DNA of 64,000 nucleotides from Desulfonatronum lacustre DSM 10312 (GCF_000519265.1 NZ_KI912608.1:1793582-1857581), one strand, 5' to 3'. Shown: positions 51,385 through 62,359, numbered from the stretch's first letter. The notes: a model not told the origin generated them from the sequence alone. Translations and numbers: made by a program.

Positions 51385-52263
51385 CTAAAAAATGATCTCC
51401 GTACCGATCCCGCCCTTGGTAAACATCTCCAGAAGGATGGAATTCTCCAGGCGGCCGTCGATGATGTGGGCCTTTTCGACGCCGGCTTCCACGGCTTCCA
51501 GGCAGCATTTGACCTTGGGGATCATGCCGCCGCGCAGCACCCCTTTTTCCAGGGCTTCCACGGCCTTGTGCCGGTTCATGGACGAGATCAGATTACCCTC
51601 CAGATCCAGCACGCCGGGTACGTCGGTGAGCAGGATCAGCCGTTTGGCCTCCAGAGCCGCGGCCACGGCCCCGGCCACGGCGTCGGCATTGATGTTGTAA
51701 GTTTCGCCATCGTCGTCCACGCCCACCGGGGCGATCACCGGGATGAAGCCTTCTTTTTCCAGGGTGCGAATCAGGCCGGTGCGGATGTCCGTGACCTCGC
51801 CCACCTTGCCCAGGTCGATAATTTCCGGGGGCATGTCCTTGTGCGGGATGACCATCTCCATTTTCTGGGCGTTGATGATCCGCCCGTCCTTGCCGGAGAG
51901 CCCCACGGCCTTGCCTCCGTGCTGATTGAGCAGGTTGACGATCTCCTTGTTCACCTTGCCCACCAACACCATTTCCACCACGTCCATGGTGGCCTCGTCC
52001 GTGACCCGCAGCCCTTCCCGGAACTGGCAGCAGATGCCCAGTTGATCCAGCATCCTGCCGATCTGCGGGCCGCCGCCATGCACGATCACCGGATTGACCC
52101 CGATGTAGCGCAGCAGGACGATGTTCAGGGCGAACGCCCGCTTGAGCTGCTCGTCCTTCATGGCGTGCCCGCCATACTTGATGACCACGGTCTGCCCGAA
52201 AAAATCCCGGATGTACGGGAGCGCTTCGAGCAGGGTTTTGGCTTTGGCGACTTCGTGTTGCAT
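51385..52263 (-). CDS. argB: acetylglutamate kinase
   Basis: Second step of arginine synthesis. 292 residues from ATG 52263, the usual length; TTG 52281 would add six. It has [22 protein letters not shown] and [19 protein letters not shown], with the lysines and glycine-rich loops of the amino acid kinase family. It follows hslU on the same strand, separated by the half hexamer element. Confidence 0.95.
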   Translation of the reverse strand: MQHEVAKAKTLLEALPYIRDFFGQTVVIKYGGHAMKDEQLKRAFALNIVLLRYIGVNPVIVHGGGPQIGRMLDQLGICCQFREGLRVTDEATMDVVEMVLVGKVNKEIVNLLNQHGGKAVGLSGKDGRIINAQKMEMVIPHKDMPPEIIDLGKVGEVTDIRTGLIRTLEKEGFIPVIAPVGVDDDGETYNINADAVAGAVAAALEAKRLILLTDVPGVLDLEGNLISSMNRHKAVEALEKGVLRGGMIPKVKCCLEAVEAGVEKAHIIDGRLENSILLEMFTKGGIGTEIIF

Positions 52264-52291
52264 GGGGTTGTACTCGCTCAACCAGGTAAAA

Positions 52292-52378
52292 GGTGCGATT
52301 TAAGGTGCGATTTAAGCAGATTCGGAACCAATCGTTTTTTCGACACCGAAACCGATTTCGATAGCGATTTCGATTGAT
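52292..52378. repeat. half copy of the hexamer element (copy C)
   Basis: CCGATTTCGATAGCGATTTC (from 52352) is identical to part of the right arm of copy D at 59.6 kb. The left arm is missing; GTGCGATTTAAG appears twice in direct order instead. It lies between hslU and argB. Confidence 0.55.
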
Positions 52379-52402
52379 GCCGTCACGGTTAAGGAACCGG
52401 CG

Positions 52403-53772
<1,370 letters not shown>

Positions 53773-53773
<1 letters not shown>

Positions 53774-54342
53774 CAGGTGGTCGTCTCCTTCTTGGCCTCG
53801 TCTTTGCGCAGGGATTCCAGGCTCAGTTGGTCGTTGGTGAACACGCACAGTTCCGCGGTAATGGCCATGGACTTGCGCACGATGTCCTCGCAGTCCAGTG
53901 ATGTGTTTCGGGCCAGGGCCCGAGCCGCGGCCAGGGCATAACTCCCGCCCGAGCCAATGGCCGCCACCCCGTCGTCCGGCTCGATCACGTCCCCGGTGCC
54001 GCTGAGCAGCAGGATGGACGTGTCGTCGGCCACCAGCAGCATGGCCTCCAGCCGCCGCAAATACTTGTCCAGCCGCCATTCCTTGGCCATTTCCACACTG
54101 GCCCGGACCAGGTTGCCGCCGTATTCCTCCAGCTTGGCCTCAAAGCGCTCGAACAGCGTCATGGCGTCCGCCGTGGCCCCGGCAAAGCCGACTATCACCC
54201 GATCCTTGTAAATCTTTCGAACCTTGCGGGCCTTGTGTTTCAGGGCCACGCTCTGGCCCATGGTCACCTGCCCGTCCCCGGCCATGGCCACCCCGCCCGC
54301 GTCGCGCACGGCGAGGATGGTCGTTCCGTGTAACTGCATCAT
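53773..54342 (-). CDS. hslV: HslV, proteasome-like protease subunit
   Basis: A 189-residue peptidase with [12 protein letters not shown], the Thr after HGT being the N-terminal nucleophile of the mature protein, and [12 protein letters not shown] and [14 protein letters not shown]. Two ATG codons (54342 and 54339) are adjacent. The first overlaps the stop of the DUF2442 gene as ATGA, supporting it as the start. Confidence 0.97.
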
Positions 54343-54590
54343 GTATCCCTTGTTGTTACGGGCACACTGCATGAATAGAGAGTATCGGGACAAAAATCCT
54401 GTCCACCACCCCATTGGATGCTGCCCATAAACGGTTTGACCGTTTTAAATGCGTCAATATCCCTCAGTTGATAGAAAATGCCTTTATCCAGGTAGGGCTT
54501 GACGTCGAAAATACGCTGCTCTCCGTTGTCAAACGTGATAAATATCGTATAATTATCTACCGGGATAACTTCTTTGACTCTCGGATTCAT
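54339..54590 (-). CDS. DUF2442-family small protein
   Basis: An 83-residue protein with [20 protein letters not shown] and [20 protein letters not shown], the DUF2442 pattern. It follows a DUF4160 gene by nine bases; the pair is often found together and is suspected to be a toxin-antitoxin-like module. It overlaps the hslV start. Confidence 0.88.
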   Translation of the reverse strand: MNPRVKEVIPVDNYTIFITFDNGEQRIFDVKPYLDKGIFYQLRDIDAFKTVKPFMGSIQWGGGQDFCPDTLYSCSVPVTTRDT

Positions 54591-54599
54591 GACGTCACC

Positions 54600-54869
54600 T
54601 CACTTCAGCGGATCAATTTGGAATATTGCCTGACCATTCGCCGCCAGTTCCCAATTCGCCATCAAAGCGTCTTTGTGGATGACGATCCAAGCCTGAACCA
54701 ATCGGGCTTTGTTGCTTTTCAGGGAACCAGAAAGGATCTCGCCATCAGGAATGGAGAAGACCGCTTCCTGATCCTGGTATCGGACATGGATATGAGGAAG
54801 TTTGTGCTGCTGATCATCAAAAAAGTACATTGAGACAATGATCCCATAAAACATCGATATAACCGGCAT
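54600..54869 (-). CDS. DUF4160-family small protein
   Basis: An 89-residue protein with GIIVSMYFFDDQQHKLPHIH and a VRYQDQEAVFSIPDG continuation, the signature of DUF4160. It is the partner of DUF2442. Its lower G+C than ftsK and hslV suggests it arrived later. It starts 11 bases after the ftsK stop. Confidence 0.88.
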   Translation of the reverse strand: MPVISMFYGIIVSMYFFDDQQHKLPHIHVRYQDQEAVFSIPDGEILSGSLKSNKARLVQAWIVIHKDALMANWELAANGQAIFQIDPLK

Positions 54870-54879
54870 GCCAGTGCGC

Positions 54880-57081
54880 CTATCCCTTCTTCGACTTGAT
54901 CACGGCCCGGGGCTTGCTGCCTTCCTGGGCCCCCAGCAGACCGTCTTTTTCCATTTGCTCGATGAACCGGGCCGAGCGGTTGAAACCGATCCGGAAGCGG
55001 CGCTGGAGCAGGGAGATGGAGGCTCGGCCCTGTTCCAGGACGAATTCCACGGCTTGGCTGTAGATGGGGTCGTCCACCACGTCAGAGCCTTCGGGACCGT
55101 TCCCGTTGGTGACGCCGGCCTCCTCCTTGGCCCATTCGTTGAAATCCAGCTCAAAGCTGGGTGGCTGCTGTTCATGCCAAGCCTTGACCACCGCGGCGAT
55201 TTCATCGTCGCCGACGAAGGCCCCGTGCATGCGCTGCAACTTTCCTGCGCTGGGCTTGAAGAGCATGTCGCCCTGTCCCAGCAGGTGTTCCGCGCCCACG
55301 GAATCCAGAATGGTCCGGGAATCGTGCTTGGACGTGACCTGGAAGCTGATCCGGCAGGGAAAGTTGGCCTTGATCAGCCCGGTGACCACGTCAACCGAAG
55401 GTCGCTGCGTGGCCAGGATCATATGAATGCCCGCGGCCCGGGCCAGTTGGGCCAGACGGACGATGCTCACTTCCACTTCCTTGCCCGCGGTGAGCATCAA
55501 GTCCGCCAACTCGTCGATGATGATCACCAGGTAGGGCATGGCCCGATGCTGTTCGGCCTCTTCCGGAGGCAGTCCGGCAACCTTTTGCTGGTACGACGAG
55601 ATGTGCCGGACGCCCAAAGCAGCCATGGCCTCGTAACGGGCGTCCATCTCGGCCATGGCCCAATCCAGGGCACTTTTGGCCAGGGACATTTCCGTGACCA
55701 CGGGGTGCACCAGGTGGGGCAGGTCCGCGTACACGGCCAACTCGATCCGCTTGGGGTCCACCAGCAGGAACTTGACCTCGTCCGGCCGGGCCTTGAACAG
55801 GATGCTCACGATCATCGCGTTCAGGCCCACGCTCTTTCCGGCCCCGGTGGCCCCGGCCACCAGCAGGTGGGGCATCCGGGCCAAGTCCGCGACCATGGGC
55901 AGACCTTCGATGTCCTTGCCGATGGCAATGGTCAGTTTGGATTTGGATTTCTGAAAGGCATCGGACTCCAGGATATCCCGCAACCAGACCGACTGGCGGT
56001 GCTCGTTGGGGATCTCCACGCCTACGGCGTCCTTGCCCTGCAACGGAGCCACCACGCGCACCGAAGCGGCTTTCAGGCCCAGGGACAGATCGTCGCTCAG
56101 ACCGGCGATCCGGCTGATCTTCACCCCCGGCGCGGGCTTGTATTCGAACATGGTGATTACCGGGCCGGGCTGGATGTTCTGGACCTCGCCCTGAACCCCG
56201 AAGTCCGCCAGGCAGGTCACCAGGGACTTGGCCATCTCCTGGAGGCGCTGCGGGGAGGTGCGCGGCTGCTTGCGATCCGGGACGGCCAGAAGGTTCAGGC
56301 TCGGAAAGAGCGGAACGCCCTTCTCCCCCAAAGCGAAATCCAGCTTCTCCGTGACCGCGGCCAGCGGGTCGCGTTCCTTTTTCCCTTCCTTGGGTTTGGC
56401 GGGTCGGCTTTTCCCACCGGGAACCTGAAACTCCTCCAACAGGGACGACGGCATGTCGCTGTTTTTCCGCTTCTCGGGCTTGCCTTTGGCCGGGCGAGGA
56501 CGGGGAGAACGCTTGAACCATTCGGCCAAGGCGCTCCCCCAGGTGGTCCAGTAGACGCCGAACAGCAACTGCGAGGCCAGAAAGACCAGGAACAGCCACA
56601 ACAGCAAGGCCCCGCGCTCATGAAACAAAACCATGCTCAAAGCGTGGAGTTGGTCTCCGAAGTAACCGCCGCCGCCAATCCCCGAAACGACAATCCGCTC
56701 CTGAATCCAAGGGTGACTGGCCGCGGCCAGCAAGGCGAAACAAAGCAGCAGCAAACCGATCCAACGCCACCAGGACACCTGGAACACGCGCCAGACGCAG
56801 GCCAGCCCCAACCAGACCAGGACCACCGGAAACATGAACGCCAAAAGCCCGATCAGGTCCACGAACAATCCGGCCAGATAGGCCCCGACGATCCCGGCCT
56901 GATTATTGATGGACTGAATGCTGGTGGCCTGCTGATTGAAAGACGGGTCCTGGGGGTGGTAGCTGAACAGGCTGAGAGTGAGAAATGCGGCGGCGAAAAG
57001 CAGGGTCAGGGCGCATATTTCCCGAAGCAGTCGCGTTTCATTTCTCGGATGGGCGTCGGCGGTCACGGCGGAAGGACTCAT
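54880..57081 (-). CDS. ftsK: FtsK/SpoIIIE DNA translocase
   Basis: A 733-residue septal DNA pump. The N-terminus has about four membrane helices; then a charged linker; then the motor with Walker A GATGAGKSVGLNAM, DPKRIELAVY and ATQRPSVDVVTG; and a C-terminal winged-helix gamma domain (LLQRRFRIGFNRSARFIEQM) that reads polar sequences. ATG 57081 is preferred to the TTG at 57105, which lies inside the repeat. The repeat just upstream separates it from efp. Confidence 0.95.
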   Translation of the reverse strand: MSPSAVTADAHPRNETRLLREICALTLLFAAAFLTLSLFSYHPQDPSFNQQATSIQSINNQAGIVGAYLAGLFVDLIGLLAFMFPVVLVWLGLACVWRVFQVSWWRWIGLLLLCFALLAAASHPWIQERIVVSGIGGGGYFGDQLHALSMVLFHERGALLLWLFLVFLASQLLFGVYWTTWGSALAEWFKRSPRPRPAKGKPEKRKNSDMPSSLLEEFQVPGGKSRPAKPKEGKKERDPLAAVTEKLDFALGEKGVPLFPSLNLLAVPDRKQPRTSPQRLQEMAKSLVTCLADFGVQGEVQNIQPGPVITMFEYKPAPGVKISRIAGLSDDLSLGLKAASVRVVAPLQGKDAVGVEIPNEHRQSVWLRDILESDAFQKSKSKLTIAIGKDIEGLPMVADLARMPHLLVAGATGAGKSVGLNAMIVSILFKARPDEVKFLLVDPKRIELAVYADLPHLVHPVVTEMSLAKSALDWAMAEMDARYEAMAALGVRHISSYQQKVAGLPPEEAEQHRAMPYLVIIIDELADLMLTAGKEVEVSIVRLAQLARAAGIHMILATQRPSVDVVTGLIKANFPCRISFQVTSKHDSRTILDSVGAEHLLGQGDMLFKPSAGKLQRMHGAFVGDDEIAAVVKAWHEQQPPSFELDFNEWAKEEAGVTNGNGPEGSDVVDDPIYSQAVEFVLEQGRASISLLQRRFRIGFNRSARFIEQMEKDGLLGAQEGSKPRAVIKSKKG

Positions 57082-57082
57082 G

Positions 57083-57205
57083 CCAGCCCGTTGAAAAACT
57101 CCCAATTGCCGCGTTGCCGCAAAGCGTTCAGACTCTCACGTATGAAGAAATACGCTTCGACCTTGAACGGTTTTTGCTTCGTGCACTTGGGATTTTTGAA
57201 CGAAC
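57083..57205. repeat. imperfect palindromic intergenic element
   Basis: The ends CGTTGAAAAACTCCCAATTGC (left, 57089) and the inverse of GTGCACTTGGGATTTTTGAACG (right, near 57200) are inverted with a few gaps, giving an about 120-base imperfect palindrome. The left end shares 25 bases with 17105-17132. It has apparent open frames on both strands but no gene-like start. Confidence 0.55.
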
Positions 57206-57268
57206 TGGAGGATAAGGTCATGTCAATACTCAGATGAGTGATCAAACGAGTCTCGGGCAAATCGTCCG

Positions 57269-57826
57269 CTACTCGCGGCTGATGTAGGTCCCGGAGCGGG
57301 TGTCGACCTTGATCTTGTCGCCCTGGTTGATGAACAGCGGGACGTTGACGGTCAGGCCGGTCTGAACCACGGCGGGCTTGGTGGAGCCGCTGACCGTGTC
57401 GCCTTTGAGGCCGGGATCGGTTTCAGTCACTTCCAGCACCACGGAGGCCGGCATGTCCATGTCGATGGCCTGGCCGCGGTACAGCAGCACTTTGACCTGT
57501 TGACCATCCACCAGATAGCGGCCCTTTTCCCCGGCCTGCTCCTCGGTCACGCTGAGCTGCTCGTAGGTGGTCATGTCCATGAACACGTATCCCGTGCCGT
57601 CGTGATACAGGAACTGCATTTCCCGGGATTCCAGGTCCGGCTTGGCGAATTTTTCCCCGGAACGGTAGGTTTGGTCCAGGATCCGGCCGGTGAGAATGTT
57701 GCGCAGCTTGGTGCGCACGAAAGCACCGCCCTTGCCGGGCTTGACGTGCTGGAATTCCACGATCTCGAAGGGCGTATCGTCGATTTCAAGTTTCAGTCCG
57801 CGTTTGAAGTCGGTCGTCGAAGGCAT
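57269..57826 (-). CDS. efp: elongation factor P
   Basis: A 185-residue protein, the full length. It has [19 protein letters not shown] and [15 protein letters not shown], with the lysine in the PGKGG loop that can be modified, and the C-terminal [20 protein letters not shown]. It relieves ribosome stalling at poly-proline. No modification gene (epmAB or earP) is seen nearby. Confidence 0.97.
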   Translation of the reverse strand: MPSTTDFKRGLKLEIDDTPFEIVEFQHVKPGKGGAFVRTKLRNILTGRILDQTYRSGEKFAKPDLESREMQFLYHDGTGYVFMDMTTYEQLSVTEEQAGEKGRYLVDGQQVKVLLYRGQAIDMDMPASVVLEVTETDPGLKGDTVSGSTKPAVVQTGLTVNVPLFINQGDKIKVDTRSGTYISRE

Positions 57827-57855
57827 GGCATAGGTCCCATGAGTGAGGTTGAAGA

Positions 57856-58326
57856 TTATCTTTGTTCGGCGATGGATGTGGACCACCGCAGCCAAAGCGT
57901 CTGCACGGCCAGGGCGTAGCTGAGCAGGCCGAAACCGGAAACCACGCCGATGCAGTGCTGTGCGATCAGGCTCGCATGTCGGATGGACTCGGCCCTGGCC
58001 AGAATGTTGCTCAGATGCACTTCCACGCAGGGCAGGTCGATCCAGGCCAGACAGTCGGCCAGGGCCAGGCTGGTGTGCGTGAAAGCCCCGGCGTTCAGAG
58101 CCACGCCGTAAACATCCTCGTTACGGGCCTGCTCCAGGCGATCGATGATCCGGCCTTCACCGTTGGCCTGAAAAAAAAGCAGCTCCACCTCGTCCACGGC
58201 CCGGCCCATCAAGGTTTCCAACAAGTCCGGCAGATCGCGCATGCCCTGGGTGCCGTAGATGTCCGGCTGACGCTGGCCGAGATGGCCGAGATTGGGGCCG
58301 TTGAGGACGAGAATGCGACAGGTCAT
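57856..58326 (-). CDS. aroQ: 3-dehydroquinate dehydratase, type II
   Basis: A 156-residue shikimate-pathway enzyme with [37 protein letters not shown] and [16 protein letters not shown]. The catalytic Tyr (in IYG) and His (in EVHLSN) are present. It is upstream of efp by 29 bases. Confidence 0.96.
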   Translation of the reverse strand: MTCRILVLNGPNLGHLGQRQPDIYGTQGMRDLPDLLETLMGRAVDEVELLFFQANGEGRIIDRLEQARNEDVYGVALNAGAFTHTSLALADCLAWIDLPCVEVHLSNILARAESIRHASLIAQHCIGVVSGFGLLSYALAVQTLWLRWSTSIAEQR

Positions 58327-58515
58327 GAAAGGAAACGCTCACGGAAGGCTGCTGTTTTAAGGAAGATACGATTCGGCGTCCGTCACCTTGGTCAATGACG
58401 ACAGATCCAAGCGTGCACTACGAAAGAATAGGTAAATCTAGCTGGTTGTCCAGAAAATCGCAACCTGGCGGAAACTGACGGGAACAGTCAGCCGGAGACG
58501 TTCAATATCCGAAGC

Positions 58516-58547
58516 GGAAAGACGACCGGGAAACGGGCACCCGGTCG
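58516..58547 (-). terminator. intrinsic terminator after trmI
   Basis: On the minus strand CGACCGGG/CCCGGTCG (58523-58530 with 58540-58547) forms a perfect 8-bp stem around nine bases, followed by TCTTTCC. It lies 27 bases past the trmI stop. Confidence 0.65.
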
Positions 58548-58573
58548 ACGACTTGATTAGATTCGATCAACGA

Positions 58574-59428
58574 TTAAGCTGCATCCACGGGATTTGACGC
58601 GTCGATATCCAAGTCCGCCGACGCCGTTGCCGTATCCATCGCCGCTTCCGAACAGCGCGCAGCCTTACGCCCCTCGTGCCGGGCGAAGACCAGGAAGCCG
58701 GTATGGGCGACCATCCTGTCGTCCGGGCGCAGTCTTTCGGCCACGGGCTTGTAGCGGCGCAGGAATATCTCCAGGACTTCCACATCCTCGAAGGGAGCTT
58801 TTTCCAGGCCGGCCAACAGGGAGCTGACCTGGTTGGTCGTGGGCAGCAGGAAGCCCACCGGCGCTCCGGGCATGATCGCCGCCACGACCTGGTCCAGGAA
58901 GTCCCACGGGGTGCGCACGTCCAGAAACAGGGCGTCTACGTCAGTCTGCACAAAGCCTTCGGCGATGTTTTGATTGAACTGCTCCACCCGTTCTCCCAAC
59001 CCGGACCAACTCAGGTTTTCGCCGCACAGGCGGTAGAATTCCTCGCGCTGCTCATAGGTGTAGACCCGGCCATGGTCTCCGACGTACCAGGCCAGGGCCG
59101 TGGTCAACGCACCGGAACCGCTGCCGGCCTCGATCACCCGGCATCCCGGCGCGATGCCCAACTTCAGCAGGATATAGCCGATCTCCTTGGGATAGATGAT
59201 CTGGGTCCGTCGCTTGAGCATCTTGACCATGTCGTAGAGGCTCGGCTTGAGCAGCCGGAAGGGATGGCCGAGATGGGTGCGCACCTCTTCGCCGTACCCG
59301 ACTTGCAGCAGGGCCGCGTGTTCCAGCACCCCGAAGTGGGTCTGCATGGTTTCGCCTTCGCGAACTTTTCGAATGTAACGCTTGCCTTGCGGACAGACCA
59401 GCATTACCAGATCACCTGGATTGAGCAT
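58574..59428 (-). CDS. trmI: TrmI-like tRNA (adenine-58-N1) methyltransferase
   Basis: A 284-residue SAM methylase. After a short N-terminal domain (VMLVCPQGKRYIRKV, GVLEHAALLQVGYG) it has YPKEIGYILLKLGIAPGCRVIEAG-type motif I and the TrmI marks GSGALTTALAWYVG and DVRTPWDFLDQV. The last 35 residues are a low-complexity acidic tail. The ATG at 59428 has GGAGG six bases before it; the long upstream frame runs through the repeat and is not used. Confidence 0.9.
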   Translation of the reverse strand: MLNPGDLVMLVCPQGKRYIRKVREGETMQTHFGVLEHAALLQVGYGEEVRTHLGHPFRLLKPSLYDMVKMLKRRTQIIYPKEIGYILLKLGIAPGCRVIEAGSGSGALTTALAWYVGDHGRVYTYEQREEFYRLCGENLSWSGLGERVEQFNQNIAEGFVQTDVDALFLDVRTPWDFLDQVVAAIMPGAPVGFLLPTTNQVSSLLAGLEKAPFEDVEVLEIFLRRYKPVAERLRPDDRMVAHTGFLVFARHEGRKAARCSEAAMDTATASADLDIDASNPVDAA

Positions 59429-59818
59429 ATTGCCTCCTGAAGATAAAGAAGTGTGCTGGTATGTGCTGAATCCCGACGTGTCAAGGTTGAAAGCCCGCCC
59501 AGGCAGGGCAATTTTGTTCTCGAACCACGGGTACTCTGGATCGGTATCGAAATCGAAATCGCCATCGAAATCGTTTTCTGGTAACATTCCGATTTCGATA
59601 GCGATTTCGATTTCGATTTCGATGATTCCTGGCCCTTCCTTGGGGGTCCCCTCGAACACCCTGCAATCTACAATTTTGAATTATAGATATTTTCCAGAGA
59701 ACAAAATGGCCCTGCCCGCCCAGGACGCCCTGCCCCCGTCCGGGACGAGGACGCCGAGAGCCAGCCTTGAGGCCCACCACATCAATATCCGATTCCATAC
59801 AAAACCAACGAACGCTCC
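59429..59818. other. divergent intergenic region between trmI and the radical SAM gene
   Basis: 390 bases, mostly copy D of the hexamer element (59502-59716). No strong promoter was noted on either side. No gene is seen. Confidence 0.6.
59502..59716. repeat. hexamer-type palindromic element, copy D (most complete)
   Basis: The 20-base ends at 59502-59521 and 59697-59716 are inverted with 19 of 20 identical. Inside are arms of ATCGAA-type hexamers at 59538-59573 and 59590-59629, inverted with about 27 of 28 core positions identical, plus an about 65-base spacer to the right end. This is the reference copy of the family. Confidence 0.85.
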
Positions 59819-60820
59819 ATGCAATTCAAAACCCTTTACGGTCCGGTCCGATCCGGACGTCTCGGTCTGTCCCTGGGAGTGGACCTCCTGGGCAAACGCA
59901 TCTGCTCCCTGGACTGCGTCTATTGCGAGGTCGGCCCGACCCGCGTCCTGACCATGGAACGCCGCCCCTACATGCCCGCGCGGGTCATTCTGGACGAGCT
60001 TCAGGCTTGGAAACGAGATCAGATGCCCAGGCCCGAGGTCGTCACCCTGGGCGGCCTGGGCGAGCCGTGCCTGAATACGGAACTGGAAGCGATCATCAGC
60101 GGCAGCCGATCCATCTTTCCGGACATTCCGGTGGCCGTGCTGACCAACTCAACCCTGCTCCACGACCCGGTGGTCCGCCGGGAACTCAGCGCCGCCGAAA
60201 TCGTCCTGCCCTCCCTGGACACCCTTGTGCCCGCGGAGTTCATCAGGATAAACAGGCCCTGCCAGGGGGGCGATCTGGAACGGATCACCTCGGGTCTTCT
60301 TGATTTCCGGGCCGGGTTCTCCGGCCGAATCTTTCTGGAAATCCTCCTGAACCGGGGAATCAACGATACTCCGGAAAATCTGGCCCTGCTCCGGGACTTC
60401 CTGCCCCGGCTCAGACCGGACCGGGTGGACGTGGTCACCATGACCAGGCCGGGCGCCTCCCCTCTGGCCGAGACGGTGGACCATCAAACATTGACGACAT
60501 GGCGCACCGCGTTGCAAGGAACGATTGCTACGCAAGAGGACGTTGAGCAGGCCGCCGTAATCCAGGACCAGACCCAGGATTTGGCCCAGGATTCGGCCCA
60601 GGATTCGGCCCAGGATTCGGCCCAGGTCTTGGCGACGGAAGCCCAACGCGAGCTGGTGCTGAATTCCCTGCGTCGCCGCCCGCAAACCATCGACCAGGTC
60701 CGAGAGGCCCTGGGGCTGGACCCGACGCAAACCCGCACCGTATTCGCCGACCTGACCGCCCGAGGCGCGATCCGGCATGCCCATGAACTCGGCGAGGATT
60801 TTTTTCAGGCCGCTCTCTGA
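59819..60820 (+). CDS. radical SAM protein with C-terminal winged-helix-like domain
   Basis: A 333-residue enzyme. The cluster motif C29-x3-C33-x2-C36 (CSLDCVYC) is present, with LGGLGEPCLNTELEAII after it. The first about 240 residues resemble radical SAM proteins similar to the MoaA/NifB-like family. A 12-base tandem repeat encodes a QDSA-type linker at about residues 252-270, followed by a small HTH-like end (LNSLRRRPQTIDQVREALGL). Substrate unknown; no partner gene is obvious. Confidence 0.8.
   Translation: MQFKTLYGPVRSGRLGLSLGVDLLGKRICSLDCVYCEVGPTRVLTMERRPYMPARVILDELQAWKRDQMPRPEVVTLGGLGEPCLNTELEAIISGSRSIFPDIPVAVLTNSTLLHDPVVRRELSAAEIVLPSLDTLVPAEFIRINRPCQGGDLERITSGLLDFRAGFSGRIFLEILLNRGINDTPENLALLRDFLPRLRPDRVDVVTMTRPGASPLAETVDHQTLTTWRTALQGTIATQEDVEQAAVIQDQTQDLAQDSAQDSAQDSAQVLATEAQRELVLNSLRRRPQTIDQVREALGLDPTQTRTVFADLTARGAIRHAHELGEDFFQAAL
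60573..60626 (+). repeat. in-frame 12-base tandem repeat in the radical SAM gene
   Basis: CCCAGGATTCGG (first unit ending TTGG) is repeated 4.5 times and codes for AQDS units. Length changes by whole units would keep the frame. Confidence 0.9.
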
Positions 60821-60892
60821 AACACTCTGCGACCCACTTCCGTTCCATAGACGGAAGAATTCATAATTTTCAATATTTTCAAAGGAAAAATC

Positions 60893-62359
60893 ATGGCTCC
60901 AACAAAACAACGCAAGAAAATGTTCATCAGCGTATTGCCTGGTGAGCAGGTCGAGTTGATTCTGGCCGAAGACGCCAAAATCACCGACTATTTCATTGAA
61001 ATGCTGCACCAGGCCAAAACCAAGGGCAACATTTACAAAGGTACCGTGAACAACATCGATACGGCCCTGCAAGCGGCCTTCATCAATTACGGCGAGGCCC
61101 GCAACGGTTTCCTGCAGATCGACGAGGTTCACCCGGAATACTATCTCAAGGAACACAACCCGGAAACCGGCCGCAAATACCCGCCCCTGCAGAAGGTGCT
61201 CAAACCCGGCCAGGAACTGCTGGTCCAGGTGGTCAAGGAGCCCACGGTGAACAAGGGCGCCTTCCTGACCACCTATCTCTCCCTGGCCGGTCGTTTCCTG
61301 GTGCTCACTCCGGGCCAGGACCAGTTCGGGGTTTCCCGCAAGATTGAGGACGACGAGGAACGCAGCCGACTCAAGGATATCCTCCGGGAACAGGAACTGG
61401 GCGAAGGCATCGGCCTGATCGCCCGGACCAACAGCCTGGGTCAGACCAAGACCAACCTGCTCAAGGATCTCCAGTTTCTGAAACGGCTCTGGAAGGACGT
61501 GCGCAAGAAAGGCATGACCGAGCAGGCCCCGGTATTGATCTATCAGGAGAAGGAACTGGCCTTCCGGGCCGTGCGGGACTACCTGACCTCGGACGTGGGC
61601 GAAATCTGGATCGACCACCCGGAAACCATGGAACTGGTCAAGGAATTCGTAACCCTGACCTTTCCCCGCCGTCAGAACATGGTCAAACTGCACGCGGACA
61701 CGGATCGCACCCTCTGGGAGCGCTTCAACCTGGAAAAACAATTGCAGCAGATCTTCGGGCGCGAAGTGTTGCTGCCCAGCGGCGGAAGGCTGGTCTTTGA
61801 CCAGACCGAGGCCCTGATGGCCGTGGACGTCAACTCCGGAAAAATCAGCGGCAGCAATTTCAACGAAATGGTCTTCAAGACCAACATGGAGGCGGCCCAG
61901 GAAATCGGGCAACAATTGCGGATGCGCGACATCGGCGGGCAGGTCGTGATCGACTTCATCGAAATGCGCGACCCCAAGCACCGCCGGGAGGTGGAAAAGG
62001 AACTCAAGTCCTCGCTCAAGGTGGACCGGGCCCGGGTGGACGTGGGCCGGCTTTCCAAATTCGGCCTGCTGGAAATGGTCCGCCAGCGCCTGGGCTCCTC
62101 GGCCCTGTCCATCAGCTCCGAACCCTGCCCGCACTGCCAGGGCTCGGGACTGCAACGCAACATCGAATGGCGCGCCCTCCAGGTCTTGAAGGACATCTAC
62201 CGCAAATTGCGTGCCAAAAACTGCCCCACGCCCCTGGAATACCGCACCGAGGCCGAATTGGCCCTGTACCTGCTGAACCACAAGCGGATCATGCTCAAGG
62301 ACCTGGAGGACCGCTTCCAGAATTCGATTCTCGTGCTTACCGAGAAATGTCCGGGGTAA
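60893..62359 (+). CDS. rng: ribonuclease E/G family protein
   Basis: A 488-residue endoribonuclease. An S1 RNA-binding domain is near the start (KGNIYKGTVNNIDTALQAAF). The catalytic domain has ALMAVDVNSGKISGSNF (Mg ligand Asp) and GQVVIDFIEMRDPKH. The zinc-link CPHC lies in SEPCPHCQGSGL. It lacks the long C-terminal scaffold of E. coli RNase E, so it is closer to RNase G. GGAAAAAT lies before the ATG. It overlaps queH by 13 bases. Confidence 0.93.
   Translation: MAPTKQRKKMFISVLPGEQVELILAEDAKITDYFIEMLHQAKTKGNIYKGTVNNIDTALQAAFINYGEARNGFLQIDEVHPEYYLKEHNPETGRKYPPLQKVLKPGQELLVQVVKEPTVNKGAFLTTYLSLAGRFLVLTPGQDQFGVSRKIEDDEERSRLKDILREQELGEGIGLIARTNSLGQTKTNLLKDLQFLKRLWKDVRKKGMTEQAPVLIYQEKELAFRAVRDYLTSDVGEIWIDHPETMELVKEFVTLTFPRRQNMVKLHADTDRTLWERFNLEKQLQQIFGREVLLPSGGRLVFDQTEALMAVDVNSGKISGSNFNEMVFKTNMEAAQEIGQQLRMRDIGGQVVIDFIEMRDPKHRREVEKELKSSLKVDRARVDVGRLSKFGLLEMVRQRLGSSALSISSEPCPHCQGSGLQRNIEWRALQVLKDIYRKLRAKNCPTPLEYRTEAELALYLLNHKRIMLKDLEDRFQNSILVLTEKCPG

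Noticed and set aside
57078-57260. 60-codon minus-strand frame between efp and ftsK
   Set aside because: It runs through the palindromic element and shows no gene-like start or family.
59429-59659. N-terminal extension of TrmI (IEIEIE- and DFDGDFD-rich)
   Set aside because: It is the hexamer repeat read as protein; a GGAGG site supports the ATG at 59428.
60149-62281. Long minus-strand frame of 710 codons
   Set aside because: Antisense to the radical SAM and rng genes; composition typical of a mirror frame in G+C-rich DNA.
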